Below are positions 20,618 to 29,308 of a stretch of DNA of 64,000 bases, one piece after another (within the stretch, counting starts at the first letter, position 1; each line of letters begins with the position of its first letter). Location: NCBI GenBank assembly GCA_017307955.1, contig JAFKFV010000015.1, positions 186,001-250,000 on the forward strand, given 5' to 3'. Below the pieces are notes generated by a model, which saw only the letters and a program-made list of their open reading frames with translations, was not told the origin of the DNA and did no database searches. Origin of the DNA: Allobosea sp. GTDB taxonomy: Bacteria; Pseudomonadota; Alphaproteobacteria; Rhizobiales; Kaistiaceae. The position numbers and the translations under genes were made by a program.

Positions 20618-21967
20618 ATGGCCGACAGGATTTGGGTGAAAGATCCCATCGCAGTTCTCGCCGAGGGCGCCGAGCGCGGCATCGTCGTCGAGGACGGGCG
20701 GATCGCCGAGCTGGTCGGCAAGGGCGCCGAGCCGGCGCATCCGGTGCATGGCGTCTTCGACGCCTCGCGCCATGTCGTGACGCCGGGCCTCGTCAACACG
20801 CATCACCACATGTTCCAGACGCTGACGCGCGCCCATCCGGCGGCGATCAACAAGGAGCTCTTTCCCTGGTTGCAGGCGCTCTTCCCGATCTGGGCGAAGA
20901 ACGTCAATCCGGAGAATTTCCGCCTCGCGACCCGCCTCGCGCTGACCGAACTGCTGATCTCGGGCTGCACGACCGCCTCCGACCACCAGTATCTCTATCC
21001 GCCGGGCCTCGAGGAGGCGATGGACATCCAGGCCGAGGAGGCCGGCAAGCTTGGCGTCAGGATGACGCTGACGCGCGGCTCGCTGAACCTCACCGAGGAA
21101 GAGGGCGGCAACGCCAATTCCGGCGCCGTGCAGGATACCGACGCGATCCTCGCCGACTGCGAGCGGGTGATCGGCCGCTACCACGACGCGTCGGAGGGTG
21201 CGATGCTGCAGGTGGCGCTCGCGCCCTGCGCCCCTTTCAACGTCACCAAGCGGCTGATGGTGGAGACCGCGGCGCTCGCCGAGCGCTGCAACTGCCACAT
21301 GCACACCCATCTCGCCGAGACGCGCGACGAGATCGACTATTGCATGCACCATTTCGGCTATCGCCCGGTCGATTATCTCGAAGAGGTCGGCTGGCTGACA
21401 AACCGCGCCTGGCTGGCGCATGGCATCCATTTCAACGATGACGAGGTGGCGCGGCTCGGCAAGGCCGGCGTCGGCGTCTCGCATTGCCCGACCTCCAACA
21501 TGGTGCTGGCCTCGGGCCAGTGCCGCACCAAGGAGCTGGAAGCGGCGGGAAGCCCGGTCGGCCTCGGCGTCGACGGCTCGGCCTCCAACGACAATTCCAA
21601 CCTGATCGAGGCGGTTCGCCATGCGCTGATGATCGGCCGCCTCACCTACAATGCCGAGAGCGTCACCCATCTCGACGCCTTCCGCTGGGCGACCGAAGGC
21701 TCGGCCAACTGCCTCGGCCGCAAGGACATCGGCTCCATCGCCGTCGGCAAGCAGGCCGACATGGCCTTCTACACGCTGGACGAACTCCGCTTTTCCGGAG
21801 CCGGTGACCCGCTGGCCGCGCTCGTCCTCTGCGGCGCGTACAAGGCCGACCGCGTGATGGTGAAGGGCGACTGGAAGATCGTGGATGGCGTCCCGCCCGG
21901 CATCGACCTCGCCGAACTGCGCTACGAGCATGGGCGGGTCGCAAAGAAGTTCCTGGAGGCGGTGTAG
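20618..21967 (+). CDS. 8-oxoguanine deaminase family amidohydrolase, copy 1
   Basis: A 449-residue amidohydrolase of the AtzA/TrzN-like group. Its closest recognisable type is bacterial 8-oxoguanine deaminase, which converts 8-oxoguanine to uric acid and ammonia. Metal-site motifs: PGLVNTHHHMFQTLTR (HxH), MHTHLAETRDE (His, Glu), WLAHGIHFND (His) and GVDGSASNDNSN (Asp). CPTSNMVLASG is also typical. ATG 20618 follows AGAGG by about 7 bases. A very similar paralogue lies 270 bases downstream on the same strand. Substrates could include related hydroxylated purines or s-triazines; the exact one is not certain. Confidence 0.85.
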   Translation: MADRIWVKDPIAVLAEGAERGIVVEDGRIAELVGKGAEPAHPVHGVFDASRHVVTPGLVNTHHHMFQTLTRAHPAAINKELFPWLQALFPIWAKNVNPENFRLATRLALTELLISGCTTASDHQYLYPPGLEEAMDIQAEEAGKLGVRMTLTRGSLNLTEEEGGNANSGAVQDTDAILADCERVIGRYHDASEGAMLQVALAPCAPFNVTKRLMVETAALAERCNCHMHTHLAETRDEIDYCMHHFGYRPVDYLEEVGWLTNRAWLAHGIHFNDDEVARLGKAGVGVSHCPTSNMVLASGQCRTKELEAAGSPVGLGVDGSASNDNSNLIEAVRHALMIGRLTYNAESVTHLDAFRWATEGSANCLGRKDIGSIAVGKQADMAFYTLDELRFSGAGDPLAALVLCGAYKADRVMVKGDWKIVDGVPPGIDLAELRYEHGRVAKKFLEAV

Positions 21968-21977
21968 AAGCGCGAAA

Positions 21978-22107
21978 GCCCCCTCCCTCACCCTCCCCCG
22001 CTTCGCGGGAGAGGGAATGCCCGGCGCCAGGGAATAGGTCCCGACAGGGAGGACAGCCGCGACCGGCCCTCTCTCCCGCGCAGCGGGGGAGAGATGGAGA
22101 GGGGGCC
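21978..22107. repeat. composite GC-rich intergenic palindromic repeat, copy 2
   Basis: Same architecture as the element at 3895. The left part is GCCCCCTCCCTCACCCTCCC with the internal hairpin CCCCCGCTTCGCGGGAG; the right half carries CTCCCGCGCAGCGGGGGAG and ends GAGAGGGGGCC. It separates the two 8-oxoguanine deaminase paralogues. Confidence 0.85.
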
Positions 22108-22237
22108 CTTGCTTCCCACCCCCCGTTCAAACACCGTTCCCGTCACCGGTCCGACATCCCCGCGCCGATGCCGCACTTATGGCCTTGCCCGGCGCGCGCC
22201 CGCATTGTCTCGTAAGGCGCGGCAGGCGGGACAGGGC

Positions 22238-23593
22238 ATGACGGACACTCTCTGGATCAAGGATCCGATCGCGGTGCTCGGCGAGGGCGCCGAGCGGGGC
22301 GTCGTCGTCGAGAACGGGCGCATCGTCGAACTGGTCGGCAAGGGCGCCGAGCCGGTGCATCCCGTGACGAAGCTGTTCGACGCCTCGCGCCATGTCGTGA
22401 CGCCGGGGCTCGTCAACACCCATCACCACATGTTCCAGACCATGACGCGCGCCCATCCGGCAGCGATCAACAAGTCGCTCTGGCCCTGGATCGCCTCGAT
22501 CTATCCGGTCTGGACGAAGCATGTGAACGCGGAGAATTTCCGCCTCGCGGCGCGGCTCGCCATGACCGAACTGATGATGTCGGGCTGCACCTGCGCGTCC
22601 GATCATCACTATCTCTTTCCGCGCGGCCTCGAACACGCGATGGACATCGAGGCCGAGGAGGCGGCCGCGCTCGGCCTCCGCATGACGCTGACGCGCGGCG
22701 CGCTCGACCTCACAGGCGGCGAGGACAGCCAGGCGCTGGCGCCCGACGGCGCGGTGCAGGACGACGACACGATCCTCGCCGATTGCGAGCGGATCGTCGC
22801 CCGCTATCACGACCGCTCGGACGGGGCGATGACGCGGGTGGCGCTCGCCCCCAACGCGCCCTTCGACGTCACCAAGCGGCTGATGCGCGAGACGGCGGCG
22901 CTCGCCGAGAAGCACGATCTCGGCCTGCACACCCATCTCGTCGAGACCGCGCGCGAGGCGGCCTTCGCCCGCGAGGTGCATGGCATGACCGCCGCCGACT
23001 ATCTCGAGGAGAATGGCTGGCTGTCGGGCCGCGTCTGGCTGGCGCATGGCATCCATTTCGACGATGGCGAGGTCGAAAAGCTCGGCCGTCATGGCGTCGG
23101 CATCTGCCATTGCCCGACCTCGAACATGGTGCTCGCCTCCGGCATCTGCCGCACGCGTGAATTCGAGGCGGCCGGCAGCCCGGTCGGTCTCGGCGTCGAC
23201 GGCTCGGCCTCGAACGACAATTCCAATCTCATGGAAGCCGTGCGCCACGCGCTGATGATCGGGCGCCTGCGCTACGGCGCCGAGGCGATCACCGACCGCG
23301 ATGCGCTGCGCTTCGCGACGGAAGGCTCGGCACGCTGCCTCGGCCGCGACGATATCGGCGCCATCGCCGTCGGCAAGCAGGCCGACCTCGCCTTCTGGAC
23401 GCTCGACGAATTGCGCTTCTCCGGCGCCGGCGATCCAATCGCCGCCCTCGTCCTCTGCGGCGCCCATGCCGCCGACCGCGTCATGGTCAAGGGCGACTGG
23501 CGGATCGTGGACGGCGTCCCGCCGGGCATGGACCTCGAAAAGCTCCGATACGAACACCATCAGGCGTCGCGCGCGTTTCTGGAGGGGTTATAG
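22238..23593 (+). CDS. 8-oxoguanine deaminase family amidohydrolase, copy 2
   Basis: A 451-residue paralogue of the gene at 20618, clearly over half identical by eye across the full length. Metal-site motifs are kept: TPGLVNTHHHMFQTMTR, LHTHLVETAREA, LAHGIHFDDGE, CPTSNMVLASG, GVDGSASNDNSN. Differences cluster in the substrate-facing segments (about residues 75-110 and 145-165), consistent with a shifted substrate range. ATG 22238 has GGACAGGG just upstream. The two copies probably arose by tandem duplication; the repeat element between them separates their transcription units or is a later insertion. It is followed, after another repeat, by a creatininase-family gene. Confidence 0.85.
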   Translation: MTDTLWIKDPIAVLGEGAERGVVVENGRIVELVGKGAEPVHPVTKLFDASRHVVTPGLVNTHHHMFQTMTRAHPAAINKSLWPWIASIYPVWTKHVNAENFRLAARLAMTELMMSGCTCASDHHYLFPRGLEHAMDIEAEEAAALGLRMTLTRGALDLTGGEDSQALAPDGAVQDDDTILADCERIVARYHDRSDGAMTRVALAPNAPFDVTKRLMRETAALAEKHDLGLHTHLVETAREAAFAREVHGMTAADYLEENGWLSGRVWLAHGIHFDDGEVEKLGRHGVGICHCPTSNMVLASGICRTREFEAAGSPVGLGVDGSASNDNSNLMEAVRHALMIGRLRYGAEAITDRDALRFATEGSARCLGRDDIGAIAVGKQADLAFWTLDELRFSGAGDPIAALVLCGAHAADRVMVKGDWRIVDGVPPGMDLEKLRYEHHQASRAFLEGL

Positions 23594-23610
23594 AGACGTC
23601 AGGCGGAAGC

Positions 23611-23739
23611 CTTCACCTCTCCCATGGGGAGAGGTCGGACCGAAGGTCCGGGTGAGGGGAGTGCCCTCTCCGGACAGCCCGTAACCCCTCACCCGCCGCG
23701 CCGATGGCGCGTCGACCTCTCCCTCAGGGAGAGGTGAAA
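23611..23739. repeat. second intergenic palindrome family (CACCTCTCC type)
   Basis: An element that begins CTTCACCTCTCC and ends GGAGAGGTGAAAG, so its outer ends are inverted repeats. The left hairpin is CCTCTCCCATGGGGAGAGG and the right hairpin CCTCTCCCTCAGGGAGAGG, with GGACCGAAGGTCC between. It differs in sequence from the CCCTCCCCCGC-type elements but has the same two-hairpin design. Confidence 0.75.
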
Positions 23740-23759
23740 GCAACCCGAGAGGCATTCCG

Positions 23760-24569
23760 ATGACCACCCTCCCCCGCCCGTATTGGCACGAGATGCAGGC
23801 GCCCGATTTTCTCGGCGGCGAGAAGGACTGGATCGCGGTTCTGCCGGTCTGCGCCATCGAGCAGCATGGGCCGCATCTGCCCGTCTATACCGATGCCTGC
23901 ATCGGCGAGGGCATGGTGAAGCGCACCGTCGAGCTGCTGCCTGAGGGCCTGCCGGCGACCTTCCTGCCGATCCAGCCGGTCGGAAAATCCAACGAGCACA
24001 TCGCCTCGCCGGGCACGCTCACTTATTCCTGGGAAACGGCGATCCGCATCTGGATGGAGATCGGCGACAGCGTCGCGCGGGCCGGCGTGCGCAAAATGGT
24101 GCTGGTCACCTCGCATGGCGGCAATGTTCCGGTCTGCGACATCATCGCCCGCGAACTGCGCATCAGGCACGGCATGCTCTGCGTCTCAACCGGCTGGGCC
24201 GGCGCCGGCGAGCCGGCCGGCCTCGTGCCGCCGGAGGAAGACCTCTACGGCATCCATGGCGGCGATGTCGAAACCTCGATCATGCTGCATTTCCGGCCCG
24301 ATCTCGTGAAGATGGACAAGGCCGAGGACTTCCGCTCGCAGCAATTGGAGCTGCTCGAGGAATTCAAGCGGCTGCGCTTCCACATGGCGCCGGCGCGCAT
24401 CGGCTGGCAGGCCCAGGATCTTCACCCGTCGGGCGCGGTCGGCAACGCGGCGCGAGCCACCGCCGAGCGCGGCCGGCTGATCGTCGATCACCAGGCGCGC
24501 GCCTTCATCGAGCTCTTGCAGGAGATGACCCGCTTCGACCGCTCGCGCCTCTATCAGGCGGTGCGCTGA
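23760..24569 (+). CDS. creatininase family amidohydrolase
   Basis: A 269-residue cytoplasmic metal hydrolase of the creatininase/formamide-hydrolase family, which opens cyclic or linear amides such as creatinine, formylamino-pyrimidines or mycofactocin-type peptides. Metal ligands are visible in VCAIEQHGPHLPVYTD (Glu, His, Asp), VTSHGGN (His) and GIHGGDVETSIML (Glu). ATG 23760 is preceded by GAGAGG. It lies downstream of two base deaminases and upstream of the peptide-type ABC operon, so it may take part in ring opening of purine- or hydantoin-like compounds. True creatinine hydrolysis is only one possibility. Confidence 0.87.
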   Translation: MTTLPRPYWHEMQAPDFLGGEKDWIAVLPVCAIEQHGPHLPVYTDACIGEGMVKRTVELLPEGLPATFLPIQPVGKSNEHIASPGTLTYSWETAIRIWMEIGDSVARAGVRKMVLVTSHGGNVPVCDIIARELRIRHGMLCVSTGWAGAGEPAGLVPPEEDLYGIHGGDVETSIMLHFRPDLVKMDKAEDFRSQQLELLEEFKRLRFHMAPARIGWQAQDLHPSGAVGNAARATAERGRLIVDHQARAFIELLQEMTRFDRSRLYQAVR

Positions 24570-24752
24570 CGGCCTCTCGCCCCAAAGCGGTTTGGACAAT
24601 CCCCCTGTCGCCCAAGTTTTGACTTGCTTTAAAGCGCGGCCTCGGCTCGATTGAAGTTTGATCGTCCGGTCTAGATCCTCATCGAAGAAGGATCGGCCAG
24701 CAGGGACGAGACCGCGATGCGCCAAAGGGCGCCGGTGACAGGGGAGTTCAGA

Positions 24753-26339
24753 ATGAAGATTTCGACCCGCCTTCTGGCGGCCAGCATGCTCGTTGTCGGC
24801 CTCGCCGCCGGCGCGGAGGCAAAGACGCTCGTCTATTGCTCCGAAGGCAGCCCCGAGAACTTCAATCCGCAGATCAACACGACCGGCACCTCGTTCGACG
24901 CGGCCCGCCCGGTCTTCAACCAGCTCGTCGAGTTCGAGCCGGGCACGACCAATGTCGTCCCCGGCCTCGCCGAGTCCTGGGACGTCTCGCCCGACGGCAC
25001 CGAGGTGACCTTCCACCTGCGCAAGGGCGTCAAGTTCCACACGATCAAGGGCTTCACGCCGACGCGCGATTTCAACGCCGACGACGTGCTGTTCTCGTTC
25101 AACCGCATGTGGAAGGAAGACAGCCCCTATCACAAGGTTTCGGGCGGCGCCTATGACTACTTCAACGACATGGGCATGCCTGACCTCCTGAAGTCGATCG
25201 ACAAGGTCGACGATTATACGGTCAAGTTCACGCTGACCCGGCCGGAGGCGCCCTTCCTCGCCAATCTCGCGATGGATTTCGCGACCATCCTCTCGGCCGA
25301 ATATGCCGACCAGATGCTGAAGGCCGGAACGCCCGAGCAGATCGACCAGGTCCCGGTCGGTACCGGCCCGTTCTCCTTCGTCGCCTACCAGAAGGACAAC
25401 GCGATCCGCTACAAGTCCTTCGCGGACTATTGGGGCGGCGCGCCGAAGATCGACCTCGTCTTCTCGATCACCAAGGACGCGACCGCGCGCTGGGCCAAGG
25501 TCCAGAAGGGCGAATGCCAGGTCATGCCCTATCCCAATCCGGCCGATCTCGACGCGATCGGCAAGGATGAGAATGTCAACCTGATGCAGCAGCCGGGCCT
25601 CAATATCGGCTATCTCGCCTTCAACGTCACCAAGAAGCCCTTCGACGACAAGCGCGTCCGTCTTGCGATCACCTATGCGATCGACAAGGAAGCGATCCTC
25701 AAGGACGTCTATCTCGGCGCCGGCCAGCCGGCCAAGAACTTCATTCCGCCGACCATCTGGAGCTACAACGACGCCATCGTCGACTATCCGCATGATGTGG
25801 AGAAGGCGAAGGAACTCCTGAAGGAAGCGGGTCTCTCGGACGGGTTCTCGACCGATATCTGGTGGATGCCGGTGCAGCGCCCCTACAATCCGAACGCCAA
25901 GCGCGTCGCCGAGATCATCCAGGCCGATCTCGAGAAGCTCAACATCAAGGCGAATCTCGTTTCCTATGAGTGGGGCGAGTATCGCAAGCGCATGCAGCAG
26001 GGCGAGCACCAGATGGGCCAGCTCGGCTGGACGGGCGACAATGGCGATCCGGACAACTTCTTCTTCCTGCTCGGCTGCGACGCGGCCCGCGAAGGCGGCC
26101 AGAACATCTCGAAGTGGTGCAACAAGGACTTCGACGACAAGCTGAAGAAGGCCAAGAGCATCTTCGACAAGGCCGAGCGCACCAAGCTCTACGAGGAGAT
26201 GCAGGTCATCGCCCATGACGAGGTGCCGGTGTTCAACATCGCCCATTCCGTCGTGTTCGAGCCGGTGCGCAAGGAAGTCGTCGGCTACAAGGTCAGCCCG
26301 CTCGGCCGGCACGAATTCGCCCAGGTCGACCTGAAATAG
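24753..26339 (+). CDS. Dpp-type peptide ABC transporter substrate-binding protein
   Basis: Periplasmic solute-binding protein (528 residues) of family 5 (DppA/OppA). The signal peptide is MKISTRLLAASMLVVGLAAG, with cleavage near AEA. The mature start KTLVYCSEGSPENFNPQINT, and later LLGCDAAREGGQ with ISKWCNKDFDD, are close to dipeptide/haem-binding DppA proteins including the two conserved cysteine regions. ATG 24753 follows GGGGAG; an ATG 12 codons upstream lacks that spacing. It is the first gene of the five-gene operon to 30318. The 183-base gap upstream holds the AT-rich palindrome GCTTTAAAGC (24626-24635), a possible regulatory site. Peptides are the likely ligands, but N-rich solutes are possible. 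Confidence 0.92.
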   Translation: MKISTRLLAASMLVVGLAAGAEAKTLVYCSEGSPENFNPQINTTGTSFDAARPVFNQLVEFEPGTTNVVPGLAESWDVSPDGTEVTFHLRKGVKFHTIKGFTPTRDFNADDVLFSFNRMWKEDSPYHKVSGGAYDYFNDMGMPDLLKSIDKVDDYTVKFTLTRPEAPFLANLAMDFATILSAEYADQMLKAGTPEQIDQVPVGTGPFSFVAYQKDNAIRYKSFADYWGGAPKIDLVFSITKDATARWAKVQKGECQVMPYPNPADLDAIGKDENVNLMQQPGLNIGYLAFNVTKKPFDDKRVRLAITYAIDKEAILKDVYLGAGQPAKNFIPPTIWSYNDAIVDYPHDVEKAKELLKEAGLSDGFSTDIWWMPVQRPYNPNAKRVAEIIQADLEKLNIKANLVSYEWGEYRKRMQQGEHQMGQLGWTGDNGDPDNFFFLLGCDAAREGGQNISKWCNKDFDDKLKKAKSIFDKAERTKLYEEMQVIAHDEVPVFNIAHSVVFEPVRKEVVGYKVSPLGRHEFAQVDLK

Positions 26340-26345
26340 GACGGA

Positions 26346-26378
26346 CGCGGCGGCGGCTCGCCAGGGGCCGCCGCCGCG
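26346..26378 (+). promoter_or_regulatory. strong hairpin between binding-protein and permease genes
   Basis: A 12-bp perfect stem, CGCGGCGGCGGC / GCCGCCGCCGCG, with a 9-base loop, 6 bases after the binding-protein stop and 14 bases before the permease start. It is placed as expected for an mRNA-stabilising or partial termination signal that keeps the binding protein in excess. Confidence 0.6.
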
Positions 26379-26392
26379 CCTCGTAGCCCCCG

Positions 26393-27403
26393 ATGCTCGG
26401 CTTCATCGTCCGGCGCGTGCTGCTGGTCATCCCGACCTTCATCGCGATCGCCTTCCTGACCTTCGTCGCGATCCGCCTCGTGCCCGGCGACCCGATCGAG
26501 GTCCGCACCGGGGAGCGCGGCATCTCGCCGGAGCGCCTCGCGGAGTTCCGCCACCAGCTCGGCCTCGACCAGCCGGTCTGGAAGCAGTTCCTCGACTATC
26601 TCGGCCAGATCGCCCATGGCGATCTCGGCACCTCGATCTCGACCCATGCGCCGGTGCTGCAGGAATTCCTGACGCTCTTCCCGGCGACGCTCGAACTCGC
26701 CCTCTGCGCCATGCTCTTCGCCGTCGTGCTCGGCATTCCGGCCGGCGTGCTCGCGGCGACCCGGCGCGGCGGCTTTCTCGATTATTCCGTCATGGGCGTG
26801 GCGCTCACCGGCTTCTCGATGCCGATCTTCTGGTGGGGTCTCCTGCTCATCCTGTTCTTCTCGGTGACGCTCGACCTGACGCCGGTCTCCGGCCGCATCG
26901 ACCTGCTCTATTATTTCGAGCCGGTGACGGGCTTCATGCTGATCGACAGCCTGCTGTCCGACCAGGACGGCGCCTTCCTCTCGGCCGTGTCGCATCTGAT
27001 CCTGCCGACCATCGTGCTCGGCACGATCCCGCTCGCGACCATCGCCCGCATGACCCGCTCGACCATGCTGGAAGTGCTCGGCGAGGACTATGTGCGGACG
27101 GCACGGGCCAAGGGCCTTTCGCCCTTCCGGGTCGTGAATGTGCACGCGCTGCGCAACGCCCTGATCCCGGTCGTGACGGTGATCGGCCTGCAGACCGGCA
27201 TGCTGATGGGCGGAGCGGTGCTGACGGAATACATCTTCTCCTGGCCCGGCATCGGCACCTGGCTGATCGAATCGATCCAGCGCCGCGACTATCCGGTGCT
27301 GCAGGGCGGCGTGCTGATGATCTCGGGCCTCGTGATCCTCATCAACATCCTGGTCGACGTCCTCTACGGCGTGCTCAATCCGAGGATCCGCCATGCCCGC
27401 TGA
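26393..27403 (+). CDS. Dpp-type ABC transporter permease, DppB-like
   Basis: Inner-membrane permease of 336 residues with six predicted helices. N-terminal GFIVRRVLLVIPTFIAIAFL is typical of DppB/OppB. The EAA-like coupling loop appears in EDYVRTARAKGLSPFRV with HALRNALIPVVTVIGLQ, and GAVLTEYIFSWPGIG follows. ATG 26393 lies 53 bases after the binding-protein gene. The stop overlaps the start of the DppC-like gene by 11 bases, indicating coupled translation and heterodimer assembly. Confidence 0.93.
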   Translation: MLGFIVRRVLLVIPTFIAIAFLTFVAIRLVPGDPIEVRTGERGISPERLAEFRHQLGLDQPVWKQFLDYLGQIAHGDLGTSISTHAPVLQEFLTLFPATLELALCAMLFAVVLGIPAGVLAATRRGGFLDYSVMGVALTGFSMPIFWWGLLLILFFSVTLDLTPVSGRIDLLYYFEPVTGFMLIDSLLSDQDGAFLSAVSHLILPTIVLGTIPLATIARMTRSTMLEVLGEDYVRTARAKGLSPFRVVNVHALRNALIPVVTVIGLQTGMLMGGAVLTEYIFSWPGIGTWLIESIQRRDYPVLQGGVLMISGLVILINILVDVLYGVLNPRIRHAR

Positions 27404-28301
27404 CGCGACCACGACGCCGGCGCGCAAGGCAGCGCCCCCGCCCGGCGCCTTCGCAACCTTCGTGCGCGACTTCTCCGAGAACCGCGCCGCGGTCGTCGGC
27501 TTCGTCATCCTGGCGCTCCTGGTGCTCACGGCGATCTTCGCCGACTTCGTCGCGCCGCACAGCCCGATCGAGCAGTTCCGCGACTTCGTGCGCATCCCGC
27601 CGGCCTGGCAGGAGGGAGGCAACCGCGCCTTCCTGCTCGGCACCGACGAGGTCGGCCGCGACATGCTCTCGCGGCTCATCTTCGGCGCGCGGCTGTCGCT
27701 CTTCATCGGCCTCGCCGTCGTCGTCGCCTCGATGATCGTCGGCATCGCGCTCGGCCTCGTCGCCGCCTTCGCCACCGGCTGGCCGTCGATCGTCATCATG
27801 CGCGCGATGGACGTGATCCTGTCGGTGCCGAGCCTCCTGCTCGCCATCGTCATCGTCGCGATCATCGGGCCGAGCCTCACCAACACGATCGTCGCGATCA
27901 CCGTCGTCTATCTGCCGAACTATGTGCGCCTCGTGCGCGCCTCGGCGCTCTCGGAGAAATCGCGCGACTATGTCGTGGCGGCGCGGGTCGCCGGCGCGGG
28001 AACGCTCAGGATCATGTTCCGCACCGTGCTGCCCAATTGCATGGCGCCGATCATCGTCCAGGCCGCGCTCACCATCTCCAATGCGATCCTCGAGGCGGCG
28101 GCGCTCGGCTTTCTCGGCCTCGGCGCGCAGCCGCCCTCGCCGGAATGGGGCGCGATGCTCGCCTCGGCGCGCGAGTTCCTGCAGGCCTCGCCCTGGATCG
28201 TGACCGAGCCGGGCCTCGCGATCCTCATCACCGTCCTCGCCATCAACCTCGTCGGCGACGGCCTCCGCGACGCGCTCGACCCGAAGATGCGGAGGAGCTG
28301 A
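27393..28301 (+). CDS. Dpp-type ABC transporter permease, DppC-like
   Basis: Second permease of the peptide importer, 302 residues. It has the DppC/OppC N-terminal soluble stretch, a first helix at VGFVILALLVLTAIFADF, the periplasmic FLLGTDEVGRDMLSRLIFGA motif, and the cytoplasmic loop KSRDYVVAARVAGAGTLRI with LPNCMAPIIVQAAL. LGLGAQPPSPEWGAML is a hallmark. It starts inside the previous gene (11-base overlap) and ends in TGATG, shared with the next ATPase gene. Confidence 0.93.
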   Translation: MPADATTTPARKAAPPPGAFATFVRDFSENRAAVVGFVILALLVLTAIFADFVAPHSPIEQFRDFVRIPPAWQEGGNRAFLLGTDEVGRDMLSRLIFGARLSLFIGLAVVVASMIVGIALGLVAAFATGWPSIVIMRAMDVILSVPSLLLAIVIVAIIGPSLTNTIVAITVVYLPNYVRLVRASALSEKSRDYVVAARVAGAGTLRIMFRTVLPNCMAPIIVQAALTISNAILEAAALGFLGLGAQPPSPEWGAMLASAREFLQASPWIVTEPGLAILITVLAINLVGDGLRDALDPKMRRS

Positions 28302-29308
28302 TGCCGCTGCTTGAAATCTCCGACCTTTCCGTCGACTTCGCGACCGGCGGCGGCGTGTTCCGTGCCGTCGACAATGTCTCGCTCAGCGTCGATGCCGGCG
28401 AGATCCTGGCGATCGTCGGCGAGAGCGGCTCCGGCAAGTCGGTGGCGATGCTGGCCGTGATGGGCCTCCTGCCCTGGACGGCGACCGTCACCGCGCGGCG
28501 CCTCGCCTTCGACGGCCGCGACCTCCTGACGCTTTCGCCGCGCGAGCGGCGGCGGCTGGTCGGCAAGGATGTCGCGATGATCTTCCAGGAGCCGATGTCG
28601 AGCCTCAACCCGTGCTTCACGGTCGGCTTCCAGATCGGCGAGACGCTCAAGGTGCATCTCGGCCTCGGCAAGGCCGAGCGACGGGCACGGACATTGGAGC
28701 TGCTCGACGCGGTCGGCATCCCCGATCCCGAGCGGCGGCTGAAGGCCTTCCCGCACCAGCTTTCGGGCGGCATCAGCCAGCGCGTGATGATCGCGATGGC
28801 GCTCGCCTGCCGGCCGAAGCTGATCATTGCCGACGAGCCGACCACGGCGCTCGACGTGACGATCCAGGCGCAGATCCTCGACCTGCTCGTCGCCCTGCAG
28901 CGCGAGACGGGCACCGGTCTCGTCCTCATCACGCACGACATGGGCGTCGTCGCGGAAACGGCGGAGCGCGTCTCGGTCCATTATGCCGGCCAGAAGGTGG
29001 AGGAACAGCCAGTCGGCCCGCTCTTCGCCGACCCGCATCATCCTTATACCGCGGCGCTGCTCGCCGCGCTGCCCGAGCGGGCGCATGGCCGCTTCCTGCC
29101 CTCGATCCCGGGAACCGTGCCGGGCCTTGCCGACCGGCCGCCGGCCTGCCTCTTCGAGCCGCGCTGCCGCTTCGCCACCAATCGCTGCCGCGAGAAGGCG
29201 CCGCCGCGCCAGGGCGCCATCGCAGGCTTCGCGCTCTGCCACTATCCGCTCGCCGGCGGCCGGCCGATCGGCCATCCCTTCCCCGAAGGCCGCGAGGTCG
29301 CAGCATGA
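28301..29308 (+). CDS. Dpp-type ABC transporter ATPase, DppD-like
   Basis: ATPase of 335 residues. Walker A GESGSGKSVAMLAVMG, Q-loop MIFQEPMSSLNP, signature LSGGISQRVMIAMAL, Walker B KLIIADEPTTALD, H-loop LITHDMGVVAE. The C-terminal oligopeptide-transporter extension has conserved cysteines (PPACLFEPRCRFATNRC). ATG 28301 shares bases with the DppC stop (TGATG). The stop overlaps the next gene by 4 bases. Confidence 0.94.
   Translation: MPLLEISDLSVDFATGGGVFRAVDNVSLSVDAGEILAIVGESGSGKSVAMLAVMGLLPWTATVTARRLAFDGRDLLTLSPRERRRLVGKDVAMIFQEPMSSLNPCFTVGFQIGETLKVHLGLGKAERRARTLELLDAVGIPDPERRLKAFPHQLSGGISQRVMIAMALACRPKLIIADEPTTALDVTIQAQILDLLVALQRETGTGLVLITHDMGVVAETAERVSVHYAGQKVEEQPVGPLFADPHHPYTAALLAALPERAHGRFLPSIPGTVPGLADRPPACLFEPRCRFATNRCREKAPPRQGAIAGFALCHYPLAGGRPIGHPFPEGREVAA

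Noticed and set aside
24186..26312. A 708-codon antisense frame over the peptide-binding protein
   Set aside because: The sense strand encodes a clear DppA-type protein with signal peptide; the antisense protein shows no family features.
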